This document shows, piece by piece, positions 16,557 through 24,222 of a DNA stretch of 56,421 nucleotides. The DNA comes from an uncultured Oscillospiraceae bacterium. Its GTDB lineage: Bacteria > Bacillota > Clostridia > Oscillospirales > Oscillospiraceae. The first letter of the stretch is position 1. Each line of letters opens with the position of its first letter. Below the pieces are notes generated by a model. It was not told the origin of the DNA. It did not search any database and saw only the letters and a list, made by a program, of their open reading frames with translations. The stretch covers positions 1-56,421 of the forward strand of contig CAKTIM010000014.1 of assembly GCA_934565795.1 (NCBI GenBank), in the 5' to 3' direction. Position numbers and translations under genes: made by a program.

Positions 16557-16594
16557 CTCCCCCTGAGCATTCTGCGTGTGATGCTCAGGGGGAG
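16557..16594. terminator. Strong bidirectional terminator
   Basis: CTCCCCCTGAGCAT and ATGCTCAGGGGGAG pair perfectly over 14 bp with a T run after it. It separates the convergent XRE gene and the 16607-17737 secreted-protein gene. Confidence 0.85.
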
Positions 16595-16606
16595 GTTTTT
16601 ACGGAC

Positions 16607-17737
16607 TTAGCTTATCCATACATATTCATTCTCGGGGATTTCTACAGTATCCTCTCCAGCGACCTTATATTTCACAATTGCGACACTTACACTTTTAACA
16701 TTATCAAATCCGAACAAGTTCCAGTAAACATTGGCCTCCGATGTGCGTCCTGCGTAGAGCGTATCCTGGTCTGTCCCATGGAAAACATCATATCTTCCAT
16801 AGCCCTTTATCTGGTCATCATAGGCGTTATAGCACCGAACATAGAAATCAAATGCAATCACGTCTTTGTCTCCAGTATTTGTAAAACGGAGGTACAGCTC
16901 CGGCGTACCAGCTGAATTGAATTTCAAGCCGGCAATACTGATGTCAATGGGCGCTGGCTCTGCTGCCTCATTGGTCGCTGCGGCGCCACGAATGTCAGAT
17001 GCTCTGTTTTCATCCACCTCATATTTCAAAAAGCCGAAATCCTGCAATGTAAGGCCAATTTTATCATTCTTTAATATTTCACCAAAGAATTCAAGGCTTG
17101 TATTCAGGCCATCCCTTGCGGCATTCTCAAAGGTCGCATTAACTGTCGCAGTCGAGCTGTTGTCCGATCTCTTTATATCAACAAAGCTCAGAGCCGATTC
17201 AGCCGTATAGGTTGTCGGGTCAAGATTGACGCCTGCGCTGAAAGTCAAATCTCCCGATTTCATTGCAGCCGTATTGCTCTGATAGGCATAGAATGTGCCT
17301 GGCTGCTGCTTTTCGTAGCCTGTCAGATATATCAATGTCGTGCACGTAAACTGGATTTGCGAATTTGATAAATTTTCTTGCAGGTATGACAGCGAAAGCA
17401 TCACTGCTTCCCCATTCACCATGCCGTAAAAGTTGACGTTCTGCAGCCCGGTATCAAATGCGTACACATGTATCCCGCTGAGCTTCATGCCATTTTCAAT
17501 GACAAATTCTTTAAATTTCTCAACCGAATCCTGGAAATTCTCTTCTGAAGCACTATACGGCACCACAGGGCTCCCGTCAATTCTTTCTGCCGAATAGATG
17601 CCGCAGCACGACAAAAGAAGTACCAGCATAAATATAATCGCGGCTAAGCGCTTCACAGTGCAAGACCCTTTCAAATGATTCTGTGCCGGGCAAATCTGAT
17701 CCACCAATCCGGGTATAAAATGACGCTTACTTTTCAT
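16607..17737 (-). CDS. Putative lipoprotein with C-terminal DUF5780-like domain
   Basis: 376 residues if read from ATG at 17737 (AGGAGAGGGAGAGACAC upstream). A second start, GTG at 17656 with GAAAGGG before it, gives a more natural signal peptide VKRLAAIIFMLVLLLSCCG, whose LLSC/C would be a lipobox. The middle part (about 60-150) is uncharacterised. The C-terminal 115 residues, with LYLRFTNTG, CYNAYDD and YWNLFGFDNVKSVSVAIVKY, resemble DUF5780 domains of clostridial surface proteins (from memory). It is divergent from a second small XRE gene, and its promoter has operator-like sites in the spacer and at the start point. Confidence 0.6.
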   Translation of the reverse strand: MKSKRHFIPGLVDQICPAQNHLKGSCTVKRLAAIIFMLVLLLSCCGIYSAERIDGSPVVPYSASEENFQDSVEKFKEFVIENGMKLSGIHVYAFDTGLQNVNFYGMVNGEAVMLSLSYLQENLSNSQIQFTCTTLIYLTGYEKQQPGTFYAYQSNTAAMKSGDLTFSAGVNLDPTTYTAESALSFVDIKRSDNSSTATVNATFENAARDGLNTSLEFFGEILKNDKIGLTLQDFGFLKYEVDENRASDIRGAAATNEAAEPAPIDISIAGLKFNSAGTPELYLRFTNTGDKDVIAFDFYVRCYNAYDDQIKGYGRYDVFHGTDQDTLYAGRTSEANVYWNLFGFDNVKSVSVAIVKYKVAGEDTVEIPENEYVWIS

Positions 17738-17804
17738 GTGTCTCTCCCTCTCCTATAAAAAGAATTGCCCAATACCAGTCGACTCCAATTAAATCAATTT
17801 ATTA

Positions 17805-17842
17805 ACCGATATTGGTTAATATGATTATATACCAAATACGGT
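17805..17842. promoter_or_regulatory. Pair of 12-bp operator-like sites
   Basis: ACCGATATTGGT (17805-17816) and, on the other strand, ACCGTATTTGGT (17842-17831) share ACCG...TTGGT and lie 26 bp apart centre to centre. The first is embedded in the palindrome ATTAACC-N6-GGTTAAT. One lies in the spacer and one just after the -10 of the minus-strand promoter, as for a repressor. Confidence 0.65.
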
Positions 17843-17853
17843 TATCATGTCAA
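17824..17853 (-). promoter_or_regulatory. Promoter of the DUF5780-like lipoprotein gene
   Basis: Minus strand TTGACA (17853-17848), 18-bp spacer, TATAAT (17829-17824), both consensus. Confidence 0.8.
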
Positions 17854-17879
17854 GTATCAAAACATGGAGAAGGCCACAC

Positions 17880-18086
17880 ATGATAACCTATGAAAAGCTT
17901 TGGAACCTGATGAAGCAACGGGGTATCTCCCAGTATGCGCTGATCAAGAAATACAATGTCAGCCCTGGGCAGATCACGCGGTTAAAGCGCAATGAAAGCG
18001 TGAGCACCCACACCATTGAAATTTTCTGCCGCATTTTACAGTGTGATGTAGGCGATATCATGCAGTACATTCCCGACGAGCAATAA
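17880..18086 (+). CDS. Small Cro/CI-type XRE regulator
   Basis: 68 residues from ATG at 17880 (GGAGAAGG upstream), preferred over a longer frame whose start lies in the promoter. It is almost only a helix-turn-helix (YEKLWNLMKQRGISQYALIKK then SPGQITRLKRNESVSTHTIE), ending GDIMQYIPDEQ, as in the YozG/YdaS-like small regulators. It is divergent from the DUF5780-like gene and probably binds the two ACCG...TTGGT sites between them. Confidence 0.85.
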   Translation: MITYEKLWNLMKQRGISQYALIKKYNVSPGQITRLKRNESVSTHTIEIFCRILQCDVGDIMQYIPDEQ

Positions 18087-18089
18087 AAA

Positions 18090-18133
18090 GCCTCCGCCTG
18101 CGCGGTTCAGAATAACCCCAGGCGGAGGCCTTT
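18090..18133 (+). terminator. Terminator of the small XRE gene
   Basis: CCTCCGCCTG and CAGGCGGAGG pair, flanked by AAAAAG before and CTTTCTT after. Confidence 0.85.
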
Positions 18134-18134
18134 C

Positions 18135-18249
18135 TTAAACTGTCAGCGGGGATATCCACTGCTTTACCTGCTCAATGCTGGCATTCACCGCCTGAGCAAT
18201 TCGAGCCACATCCATGCCCATTCGGTACATATTTCTTAAATCCGTCGCT
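18135..18249 (-). pseudogene. C-terminal remnant, possibly of an Rpn/PD-(D/E)XK-type protein
   Basis: The minus strand reads ATDLRNMYRMGMDV then ARIAQAVNASIEQVKQW, ending ISPLTV and a stop at 18137-18135. A stop codon lies directly before it in frame, and a neighbouring frame upstream reads DEENEDVLPKRKDVKRR, so a frameshift is likely. The pattern (short helix, then a helix-turn-helix ending in KQW) is like the tails of Rpn-type recombination-promoting nucleases. Too little remains to be sure. Confidence 0.4.
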
Positions 18250-18312
18250 TAACGTCTTTTCTTTTGGGAAGCACATCCTCATTTTCTTCATCAAAAACGC
18301 CCCTAAAACAGC

Positions 18313-18361
18313 AAAAACAGGAAGCACATCTCGCCGGATTTCTCCGGCAGGACGTGCTTCC
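18313..18361 (-). terminator. Terminator of the GGGtGRT operon
   Basis: GGAAGCAC and GTGCTTCC form the outer stem and GCCGGA/TCCGGC the inner stem, followed on the minus strand by TGTTTTTG. Confidence 0.75.
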
Positions 18362-18422
18362 TTGTCTTATTTTTGCGAAAAGTGGGGTTTGAACTTTTTG
18401 GGTTCAAAAGCAGGGTATAACC

Positions 18423-19424
18423 TTACTTCTTCAGCGCTTCCTCAACAGCCACGGCCACGGAAACGGTAGCGCCGACCATGGGGTTGTTGCCCATGCCCAG
18501 GAAGCCCATCATTTCCACGTGAGCGGGGACGGAGGAGGAGCCGGCGAACTGGGCGTCGCTGTGCATACGGCCCATGGTGTCGGTCATGCCGTAGGAAGCG
18601 GGGCCGGCGGCCATGTTGTCGGGATGCAGGGTACGGCCCGTGCCGCCGCCGGAGGCGACGGAGAAGTACTTCTTGCCCTGCTCGATGCACTCTTTCTTAT
18701 AGGTGCCGGCCACAGGATGCTGGAAGCGGGTGGGGTTGGTGGAGTTGCCGGTGATGGACACGTCCACGCCCTCGTGGTGCATGATGGCCACGCCCTCGCG
18801 GACATCGTCGGCACCGAAGCAGCGGACAGCGGCGCGCTCGCCATCGGAGTACTTGTACTCCTTGACGATCTTCAGCTCGCCAGTGTAGTAATCAAACTTT
18901 GTCTGCACATAGGTGAAGCCGTTGATCCGGGAAATGATCTGGGCAGCGTCCTTGCCCAGGCCGTTCAGGATGACCCGCAGGGGCTCCTTACGGGCCTTGT
19001 TGGCGGAGCGGGCGATGCCGATGGCGCCTTCAGCAGCGGCGAAGGACTCGTGACCGGCCAGGAAGGCGAAGCACTTGGTCTCGTCGCGCAGCAGCATCGC
19101 GCCCAGGTTGCCATGGCCCAGGCCGACCTTACGATCCTCGGCCACGGAGCCGTCGATGCAGAAGGCCTGCAGACCGATGCCAATGGCCTCGGCGGCCTCG
19201 GCGGCGGTCTTGACGTCCTTCTTCAGCGCGATCGCGGCACCCACGGTGTAGGCCCAGCAGGCGTTCTCAAAGCAGATGGGCTGAATGCCCTTGACAATCT
19301 CATAGGGGTCGAAGCCCTTGGACTGGCACAGGGTACGGCACTCCTCCACGGAGTTCAGGCCGTACTGGGCGAGGACACCATTGATCTTGTCAATTCTTCT
19401 CTCGTAACTTTCAAACAAAGCCAT
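18423..19424 (-). CDS. GGGtGRT protein
   Basis: 333 residues. Named for the motif GGGTGRT, present at 259-265 in ASGGGTGRTLHPDN. Other conserved parts are CFENACWAYTVGAAIA (51-66), GLGHGNLGAMLLRDETKCF (101-119) and a Met/Gly-rich C-terminus. Six or so cysteines (C29, C33, C51, C56, C89, C118) could hold metal or a cluster, which is inference. The family is found almost always next to a NifU-like scaffold protein, as here (15 bp gap), but no biochemical role is established. High codon bias and a consensus operon promoter suggest strong expression. Confidence 0.88.
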   Translation of the reverse strand: MALFESYERRIDKINGVLAQYGLNSVEECRTLCQSKGFDPYEIVKGIQPICFENACWAYTVGAAIALKKDVKTAAEAAEAIGIGLQAFCIDGSVAEDRKVGLGHGNLGAMLLRDETKCFAFLAGHESFAAAEGAIGIARSANKARKEPLRVILNGLGKDAAQIISRINGFTYVQTKFDYYTGELKIVKEYKYSDGERAAVRCFGADDVREGVAIMHHEGVDVSITGNSTNPTRFQHPVAGTYKKECIEQGKKYFSVASGGGTGRTLHPDNMAAGPASYGMTDTMGRMHSDAQFAGSSSVPAHVEMMGFLGMGNNPMVGATVSVAVAVEEALKK

Positions 19425-19439
19425 CGTTGTGTCCTCCTC

Positions 19440-20132
19440 TTATTCCTGGCGGGGGTCAATGTACTTGGGCGCGTTGTCGAAGCGGCCGTAGTGACCCATA
19501 GCCTTCTTGTAGGCGGTGTTGGCGTCGTCGCCCTTCTTCATAAAGTCCATCATCTTGCCCAGGTTGACGAACTCATAGCCGATGATCAGGTTGTCCTCAT
19601 CCAGCGCCACGCGGGTGACGTAGCCCTCGGCCATCTCCAGGTAACGGGGGCCCTTGGACTTGGTGGCGAACATGGTGCCGACCTGGCTGCGCAGGCCCTT
19701 GCCCAGATCCTCCAGAGAAGCACCCACGACCAGGCCGCCCTCGGAGAACGCGGATTGGCTGCGGCCATAGACGATCTGCAGGAACAGCTCACGCATCGCG
19801 GTGTTGATGGCGTCGCACACCAGGTCGGTGTTCAGCGCCTCCAGGATGGTCTTGCCGATGAGAATCTCGGCGGCCATCGCGGCGGAATGGGTCATGCCGG
19901 AGCAGCCGATGGTCTCCACCAGCGCCTCCTCAATGACGCCCTCCTTGATGTTCAGGGTCAGCTTGCAGGCGCCCTGCTGGGGAGCACACCAGCCGATACC
20001 ATGGGTAAAGCCGCTGATGTCCTTGATTTCCTTGGCCTGGACCCACTTGCCCTCTTCGGGAATGGGAGCGGGGCCATGGTATGCGCCCTTGGCGACGGAG
20101 CACATATTCTGTACTTCTGCACTGTAAATCAT
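19440..20132 (-). CDS. Iron-sulfur cluster assembly scaffold-like protein (NifU/IscU N-type)
   Basis: 230 residues from ATG at 20132 (AAAGGAAATTGCC upstream); the longer frame to 20153 has no ribosome site. The IscU-like fold is shown by ETIGCSGMTHSAAMAAEIL (74-92), matching the GC-S-A segment of NifU-type scaffolds, with C77 and C106 as likely cluster ligands and extra cysteines C49 and C56. It is longer than ordinary IscU by about 100 residues at the C-terminus. It is the first gene of the operon with the GGGtGRT protein, so the pair may build or use a cluster together. Confidence 0.85.
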   Translation of the reverse strand: MIYSAEVQNMCSVAKGAYHGPAPIPEEGKWVQAKEIKDISGFTHGIGWCAPQQGACKLTLNIKEGVIEEALVETIGCSGMTHSAAMAAEILIGKTILEALNTDLVCDAINTAMRELFLQIVYGRSQSAFSEGGLVVGASLEDLGKGLRSQVGTMFATKSKGPRYLEMAEGYVTRVALDEDNLIIGYEFVNLGKMMDFMKKGDDANTAYKKAMGHYGRFDNAPKYIDPRQE

Positions 20133-20237
20133 GGCAAATTTCCTTTCTTTCAAAAGGCGGTTTTCCGCCTTCAGATTAACGTTTCAGAAACCGCACAGCG
20201 GAAGCAGGGAACCCGATTCGCCGCAATTTCCGCATAT

Positions 20238-20266
20238 ATTATACATTCTATGCAGGGAATTGTCAA
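20238..20266 (-). promoter_or_regulatory. Consensus promoter of the scaffold/GGGtGRT operon
   Basis: Minus strand TTGACA (20266-20261), 17-bp spacer, TATAAT (20243-20238), a perfect match to the sigma-A consensus; leader of about 100 nt. Confidence 0.88.
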
Positions 20267-20343
20267 TTACACGGGCAAAACATTCCCAACAAAAAACACG
20301 CGGGGGAACGATGTCCGCTTTGACAAAATGGGCAGCCCGTCGC

Positions 20344-20994
20344 TTACTCCTGCAATTGCCGAACATAGGCTGCCCGATCCGGCGCGCGAAAGAAGGCGGA
20401 ACCGGTGACCAGGACGCCCGCGCCGCTGCGCTTGCAAATGGGCGCGGTATGCGTATCGATGCCGCCGTCCACGGAAAGCAGGCAGCCGGGATTTACCTCA
20501 TCCAGCGCGCGGCGCAGAGCCGCAAGCTTGGGCATCATGTCCTCCATGAATTTCTGGCCGCCGAAGCCGGGCTGGACGGTCATGACCAGAATCAGGTCAC
20601 ACAGGGAAAAGTAGGGCAGCGCCTCCTCCGCCGGGGTGCCGGGCTTCAGGGAAATACCCGCCTTGCAGCCTAGGGACCGGATTTTTTTCAGCGCCTCCAG
20701 CGTGTTTTCCCGGGTGTCTGCCTCAATATGGACGGTGAGCCAGTCTGCCCCAGCCGCAATGAAGCGCTCCACATAGCGGATGGGCTGCTGGATCATCAGA
20801 TGCACGTCCAGGGTCATGGCGGTCACTCTCCGCATGGCCTGCAGCACGGGGAACCCCAGGGACAGGTTGGGGACGAACGAGCCGTCCATCACATCCACAT
20901 GGATCCAATCCGCGCCGCTTTTCTCGATCTCGTGAATATCCCGCTCCAGATTTGCAAAATCCGCCGCCAGGATGGATGGCGATACCTTTGCCAT
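20344..20994 (-). CDS. rpe: Ribulose-phosphate 3-epimerase
   Basis: Interconverts ribulose 5-phosphate and xylulose 5-phosphate in the pentose phosphate pathway. 216 residues, usual length. TIM-barrel motifs SPSILAADFANL (5-16), HVDVMDGSFVPN (32-43, metal His32 and catalytic Asp34), DVHLM (63-67), MTVQPGFGGQKFM and SVDGGI are intact. Transcribed alone from its own promoter (21026-21054). The PRPP synthetase gene at 32643 draws on the same pathway. Confidence 0.96.
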   Translation of the reverse strand: MAKVSPSILAADFANLERDIHEIEKSGADWIHVDVMDGSFVPNLSLGFPVLQAMRRVTAMTLDVHLMIQQPIRYVERFIAAGADWLTVHIEADTRENTLEALKKIRSLGCKAGISLKPGTPAEEALPYFSLCDLILVMTVQPGFGGQKFMEDMMPKLAALRRALDEVNPGCLLSVDGGIDTHTAPICKRSGAGVLVTGSAFFRAPDRAAYVRQLQE

Positions 20995-21025
20995 GTTGCT
21001 CCTCCTCTGTCAATCAATCACTTAC

Positions 21026-21054
21026 ATGATAGCATAAATCCGCCCGGTGCGCAA
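21026..21054 (-). promoter_or_regulatory. Promoter of rpe
   Basis: Minus strand TTGCGC (21054-21049), 17-bp spacer, TATCAT (21031-21026), 32 bp before the ATG. Confidence 0.6.
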
Positions 21055-21059
21055 TTGCC

Positions 21060-21854
21060 CTATTTTGCGTAGATGCCGCCCACGATCCGGCTGACCAGAG
21101 CGCCGGGCAGAATGCGGTTCAGCACCGTTACCGCTCTGTATTGCAGCCCGATGGCATAGCTGGGCTTGACGCGGCGCTTGCGGGCAATACGGACGATTGC
21201 CCCTGCCGCAGCCTCCGCTGACATGCCGGTCTGCTCGTCATGCTCCATCACGGCAACGGAACGGGCAATCCTGCCGCCGTAAACATCATCCCCCGCCGGG
21301 GACTTTTCCCGGCTGCCGGTGAAGCCGGAGCGGATATCCCCAGGCAGGATGGCACAGACCTGAATGCCAAAGGGCCGAACCTCCTGGCGCAGCGCGGCTG
21401 CGTAGGAAAGAACCGCCGCCTTGGACACGGAATACCACGCCTGAAACGGGATGGACACCAGCCCCGCAATGGAGCTGATACAGATGATCTTTCCGCCTCG
21501 CTGCGCGCGCATGACGGGTAGCGCTGCCTTCACGGCGTTTACTGCGCCGAACAGGTTTACCTCCAGCAGACGCTTGGCATCCCCATTGCCGGTAAATTCC
21601 GCCGCGCCGGAGATACCGAAGCCAGCATTGCACACCAGCACATCCACCCTGCCCTCTGCCTGCACGACCTGCCGGAGGGCAGCTCCGACCGCTTCCTCGT
21701 CGGTCACATCCGCTGCAATATGGACGACTTCGTTGTTATGTACCGCATCCCGGCGGCTCAGCTCGTATACCTTGTCTCCCCCGGCGCGAAAAGCGCGGGC
21801 CGTGGCAAGGCCGATGCCGCTGCTGCCGCCGGTAATCACAACCACCTGCTTCAT
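21060..21854 (-). CDS. Short-chain dehydrogenase/reductase
   Basis: 264 residues of the classical SDR type: cofactor motif TGGSSGIG (8-15), NAGFG, catalytic Ser in ISSIAG, and YxxxK in WYSVSKAA. Family conventions predict NAD(P)H-linked reduction or oxidation of an alcohol/ketone; the substrate cannot be told. The C-terminal tail (RVKPSYAIGLQYRAVTVLNRILPG) is amphipathic, as in SDRs that work near membranes. It starts 2 bp after the DUF1653 gene, so the two are co-translated. Confidence 0.9.
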   Translation of the reverse strand: MKQVVVITGGSSGIGLATARAFRAGGDKVYELSRRDAVHNNEVVHIAADVTDEEAVGAALRQVVQAEGRVDVLVCNAGFGISGAAEFTGNGDAKRLLEVNLFGAVNAVKAALPVMRAQRGGKIICISSIAGLVSIPFQAWYSVSKAAVLSYAAALRQEVRPFGIQVCAILPGDIRSGFTGSREKSPAGDDVYGGRIARSVAVMEHDEQTGMSAEAAAGAIVRIARKRRVKPSYAIGLQYRAVTVLNRILPGALVSRIVGGIYAK

Positions 21855-21856
21855 TT

Positions 21857-22078
21857 CTACGCTTCCTCTTCCTCAATTAGGTAAAACCGCGGGCCGGAAT
21901 AGCCGTCCCGCTCCACGTGCTCCGCCCACATGGAGGCAGGCCGCACCCAGATGCCATATTCGCCGTACAGAGCACGGTACACCACCATTGGCTCCCGCGT
22001 CTCGGAATGGGTCGCCAGATACAGCACCTGATACTTCTTTCCCTTAAAGTGCCGGTAAATGCCCGGTTTTATTTCCAT
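21857..22078 (-). CDS. DUF1653 domain protein
   Basis: 73 residues from ATG at 22078 with AAGGAGTG upstream; the frame is open to 22129 but that part lies in a terminator. It has the family features KPGIYRHFKGKKYQVL, THSETREPMVVY, ALYGEYGIWVRP and a C-terminal FYLIEEEE. It is a small beta protein related in fold to the SH3-like/YjbR-type domains; no function is known. First gene of a two-gene unit with the SDR. Confidence 0.85.
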   Translation of the reverse strand: MEIKPGIYRHFKGKKYQVLYLATHSETREPMVVYRALYGEYGIWVRPASMWAEHVERDGYSGPRFYLIEEEEA

Positions 22079-22097
22079 AAACTTTTCACTCCTTAAA

Positions 22098-22125
22098 AAT
22101 GCGCCGGGAAAAATCCCGGCGCATT
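22098..22125 (-). terminator. Terminator after the deacetylase-like gene
   Basis: AATGCGCCGGGA and TCCCGGCGCATT pair over 12 bp with a 4-nt loop, followed on the minus strand by TTTTT. Confidence 0.9.
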
Positions 22126-22128
22126 CCA

Positions 22129-24117
22129 TTAAGATTTTGCGGGCATGCCGCCGCGGGCGGTCACATCCAGAACCACGTTGCTGTCGAAGTAGCTGGAGAA
22201 CTGGCTGGAATACCAGGCCAGCGTCTCGCCGGTGACCATCAGCCGGGTCTGGCGGACGAAGGTCTTGTTGATATCCACTCTGGGCGATGAGCCGCTGTTC
22301 AGGAAGAAGCGGATGCCGCTGTTATACAGCACATCAAAGGTGGTGCCGGAATAGGATTCAATATCACTGGCGCGGGCAAATACCATGGTACTCACCTCGC
22401 CCAGCACGGGGGTGATCTGGTTCGTCCAGTTGGTGACCTCCGCCTGAATCTGCACCGTCGACATGCCACGGTAGGCCTGGTTGCTGTAGGTGTAGCTGGC
22501 GATGGTGTAGCCCTTCTCCCGCAGCGCGGCCACAACCTTCTTGGCCTCGATCACCTCATTGTCATAGAATGCCTGGCCGAAGCGGGAGACATAGGAGGTA
22601 TTGGTGCGATAGCCGAACACACCCTCTGTGCCACTGACTGCCAGAATGGCCCGCGCGCCCTGGTAAACAAAGTCGGGGTGCTCCTGGATGAAGCTCTCCA
22701 GCACGGGCACCAGGTCATAATTGCCCACCAGGCTCTGACCATTGGCGTCCACATAGGAGGCCTTGATGTCGCCGTTTTCATCCAGCACCAGCTTATTGGC
22801 AAAGCCATGACCCTTGGCATCCGGCACGCCGTCCTTATCCGGGTCAACCATATACTCAAAATAGTTGACCATGGTCTCGGTAATCATGATCGGCTTCTTG
22901 CCCTGGGGGAGGAAAATGGACTGCGCACCGAACTCCGCGTTGCCGTCCACGCCGGTGGCCGTATAGACAAAGCTGTCAAAGTCCACCAGGACATAATTGC
23001 TGCTGTACAGCTGATTTAGAATCCGGCTGAATTCCTCCACGGATACGAAGTTCTTGTTATAAAGGCCGGCCAGGTCTGCGCCGGACACATCCTTATTGCA
23101 GGCGCGGGACGCATCGGCCATCAGCACGTGGAACGAGAGGTTGGGAATGGTGGTCACATCTTTCAGCTCCACCAGCTGCTCCTTCTCATTCACCAGCGCC
23201 GCCTGTCTGGTGACGGCCTGCTCCCGGAACGAGCTGTTGCTTCCATTGTAGTTGTTCAGATAATCATCCAGCAGGTCGATCGCGGCCTGATAATCATATC
23301 CCGTTATCAGGCTTTCCACCTGGGCCATAGTCCTCTTAAATTCCACCTCGGCGGCATCGGCGGCGCTGGCCTGCTGCTGCGCCTCTACCTGGGCGGCGGA
23401 ATCCTTGTTCTTTTTCACGGTCAGCGCATTGGAAACAGAGCCGACAATGAAGCTGAGAATCAGGCACAGTGCCAGGCCTGCAATGATGGCGGGCAGGTAT
23501 ACCTCCTTGAAAATGCGTTTCTTTTCCCGCTTTCTCCGGCGGACATAGCGGGGATCCAGGGGATCAAGGACCTCGCTTTCCTCCTTGTAGCGGGTGACCG
23601 GCTCCATATACATATCCAGGAGCTTGGAGAACGCGCTCTTCTTTGCCGGGGCGGAGGCGTCACCCTTTGCTTTCTTCGAATTGCCGGAGCCGCCCAGCTT
23701 GGGAAGTTTCAGGCCGCCCTTCTTCTTGGCAGGAGCAGCCTCCTCCGGCTCTTCCTCGTAGCCCTCGGGATCATATTCCTCCGGGTCATATTCTTCCGCA
23801 TCCTGCTCTTCTTCCGGGGAGTCATAGGACTGAATGTCCTCGCCGTCTACGTTTTCCTGCTCCTCGTCCCCGTAATCGGGATGCTCAGGGAAGTCGGCAG
23901 CCAGATCCTCATCGGCATCGTCCATATCTTCGCCTGCGCCCTGCGTAAGCTTTTGATCAAAATGGTAGGCTCTCGTGGCGTCCGGGTCGTCGCCGGAATC
24001 ATCCTCCTCCAGGATATCAGAATAATCGAAATCATCATCCTCTGACAGGAAATCCTTGGGATCGAAGCCATATTCTTCTTCAAAATCGATATCGAGATCG
24101 AAATCATTCTTATCCAT
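22129..24117 (-). CDS. Membrane-anchored polysaccharide deacetylase-fold protein, catalytic residues apparently lost
   Basis: 662 residues. A very acidic, disordered N-terminus (1-128), a Lys-rich linker, one membrane segment (about 208-230), a coiled-coil-like stretch (240-320) and a large extracellular C-terminal domain (325-662). This domain resembles the long clostridial deacetylases: FHVLMADASRA, LPQGKKPIMIT, VSGTEGVFGYRT. In active relatives the KKP strand is followed by an Asp-Asp pair and a later HxxxH binds metal (from memory). Here the corresponding stretches read ITETM (412-416) and ASYTYSNQAY (Y542, N546). So it is probably a non-catalytic cell-wall-binding or sensing protein. Own promoter at 24153-24181 and own terminator. 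Confidence 0.65.
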   Translation of the reverse strand: MDKNDFDLDIDFEEEYGFDPKDFLSEDDDFDYSDILEEDDSGDDPDATRAYHFDQKLTQGAGEDMDDADEDLAADFPEHPDYGDEEQENVDGEDIQSYDSPEEEQDAEEYDPEEYDPEGYEEEPEEAAPAKKKGGLKLPKLGGSGNSKKAKGDASAPAKKSAFSKLLDMYMEPVTRYKEESEVLDPLDPRYVRRRKREKKRIFKEVYLPAIIAGLALCLILSFIVGSVSNALTVKKNKDSAAQVEAQQQASAADAAEVEFKRTMAQVESLITGYDYQAAIDLLDDYLNNYNGSNSSFREQAVTRQAALVNEKEQLVELKDVTTIPNLSFHVLMADASRACNKDVSGADLAGLYNKNFVSVEEFSRILNQLYSSNYVLVDFDSFVYTATGVDGNAEFGAQSIFLPQGKKPIMITETMVNYFEYMVDPDKDGVPDAKGHGFANKLVLDENGDIKASYVDANGQSLVGNYDLVPVLESFIQEHPDFVYQGARAILAVSGTEGVFGYRTNTSYVSRFGQAFYDNEVIEAKKVVAALREKGYTIASYTYSNQAYRGMSTVQIQAEVTNWTNQITPVLGEVSTMVFARASDIESYSGTTFDVLYNSGIRFFLNSGSSPRVDINKTFVRQTRLMVTGETLAWYSSQFSSYFDSNVVLDVTARGGMPAKS

Positions 24118-24152
24118 CGCTAGTCCCCTACCTTTATGGTAATGTCAATGAC

Positions 24153-24181
24153 ATTCTATCATTGCAGCGAAAAAAAAGCAA
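24153..24181 (-). promoter_or_regulatory. Promoter of the deacetylase-like gene
   Basis: Minus strand TTGCTT (24181-24176), 17-bp spacer, TAGAAT (24158-24153). Confidence 0.6.
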
Positions 24182-24222
24182 GTGGAATTGACATAAAACC
24201 TCAAAATTCGTGCTTGTTAAGA

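Larger units (their letters stand above)
18087..18422. other. Gene-free stretch with terminators and a gene remnant
   Basis: Holds the terminator of the XRE gene, a short degenerate coding fragment (18135-18249) and the terminator of the GGGtGRT operon (18313-18361). A short palindrome TTTGAAC-TTTTT-GGGTTCAAA follows near 18390. Nothing else is seen. Confidence 0.6.
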
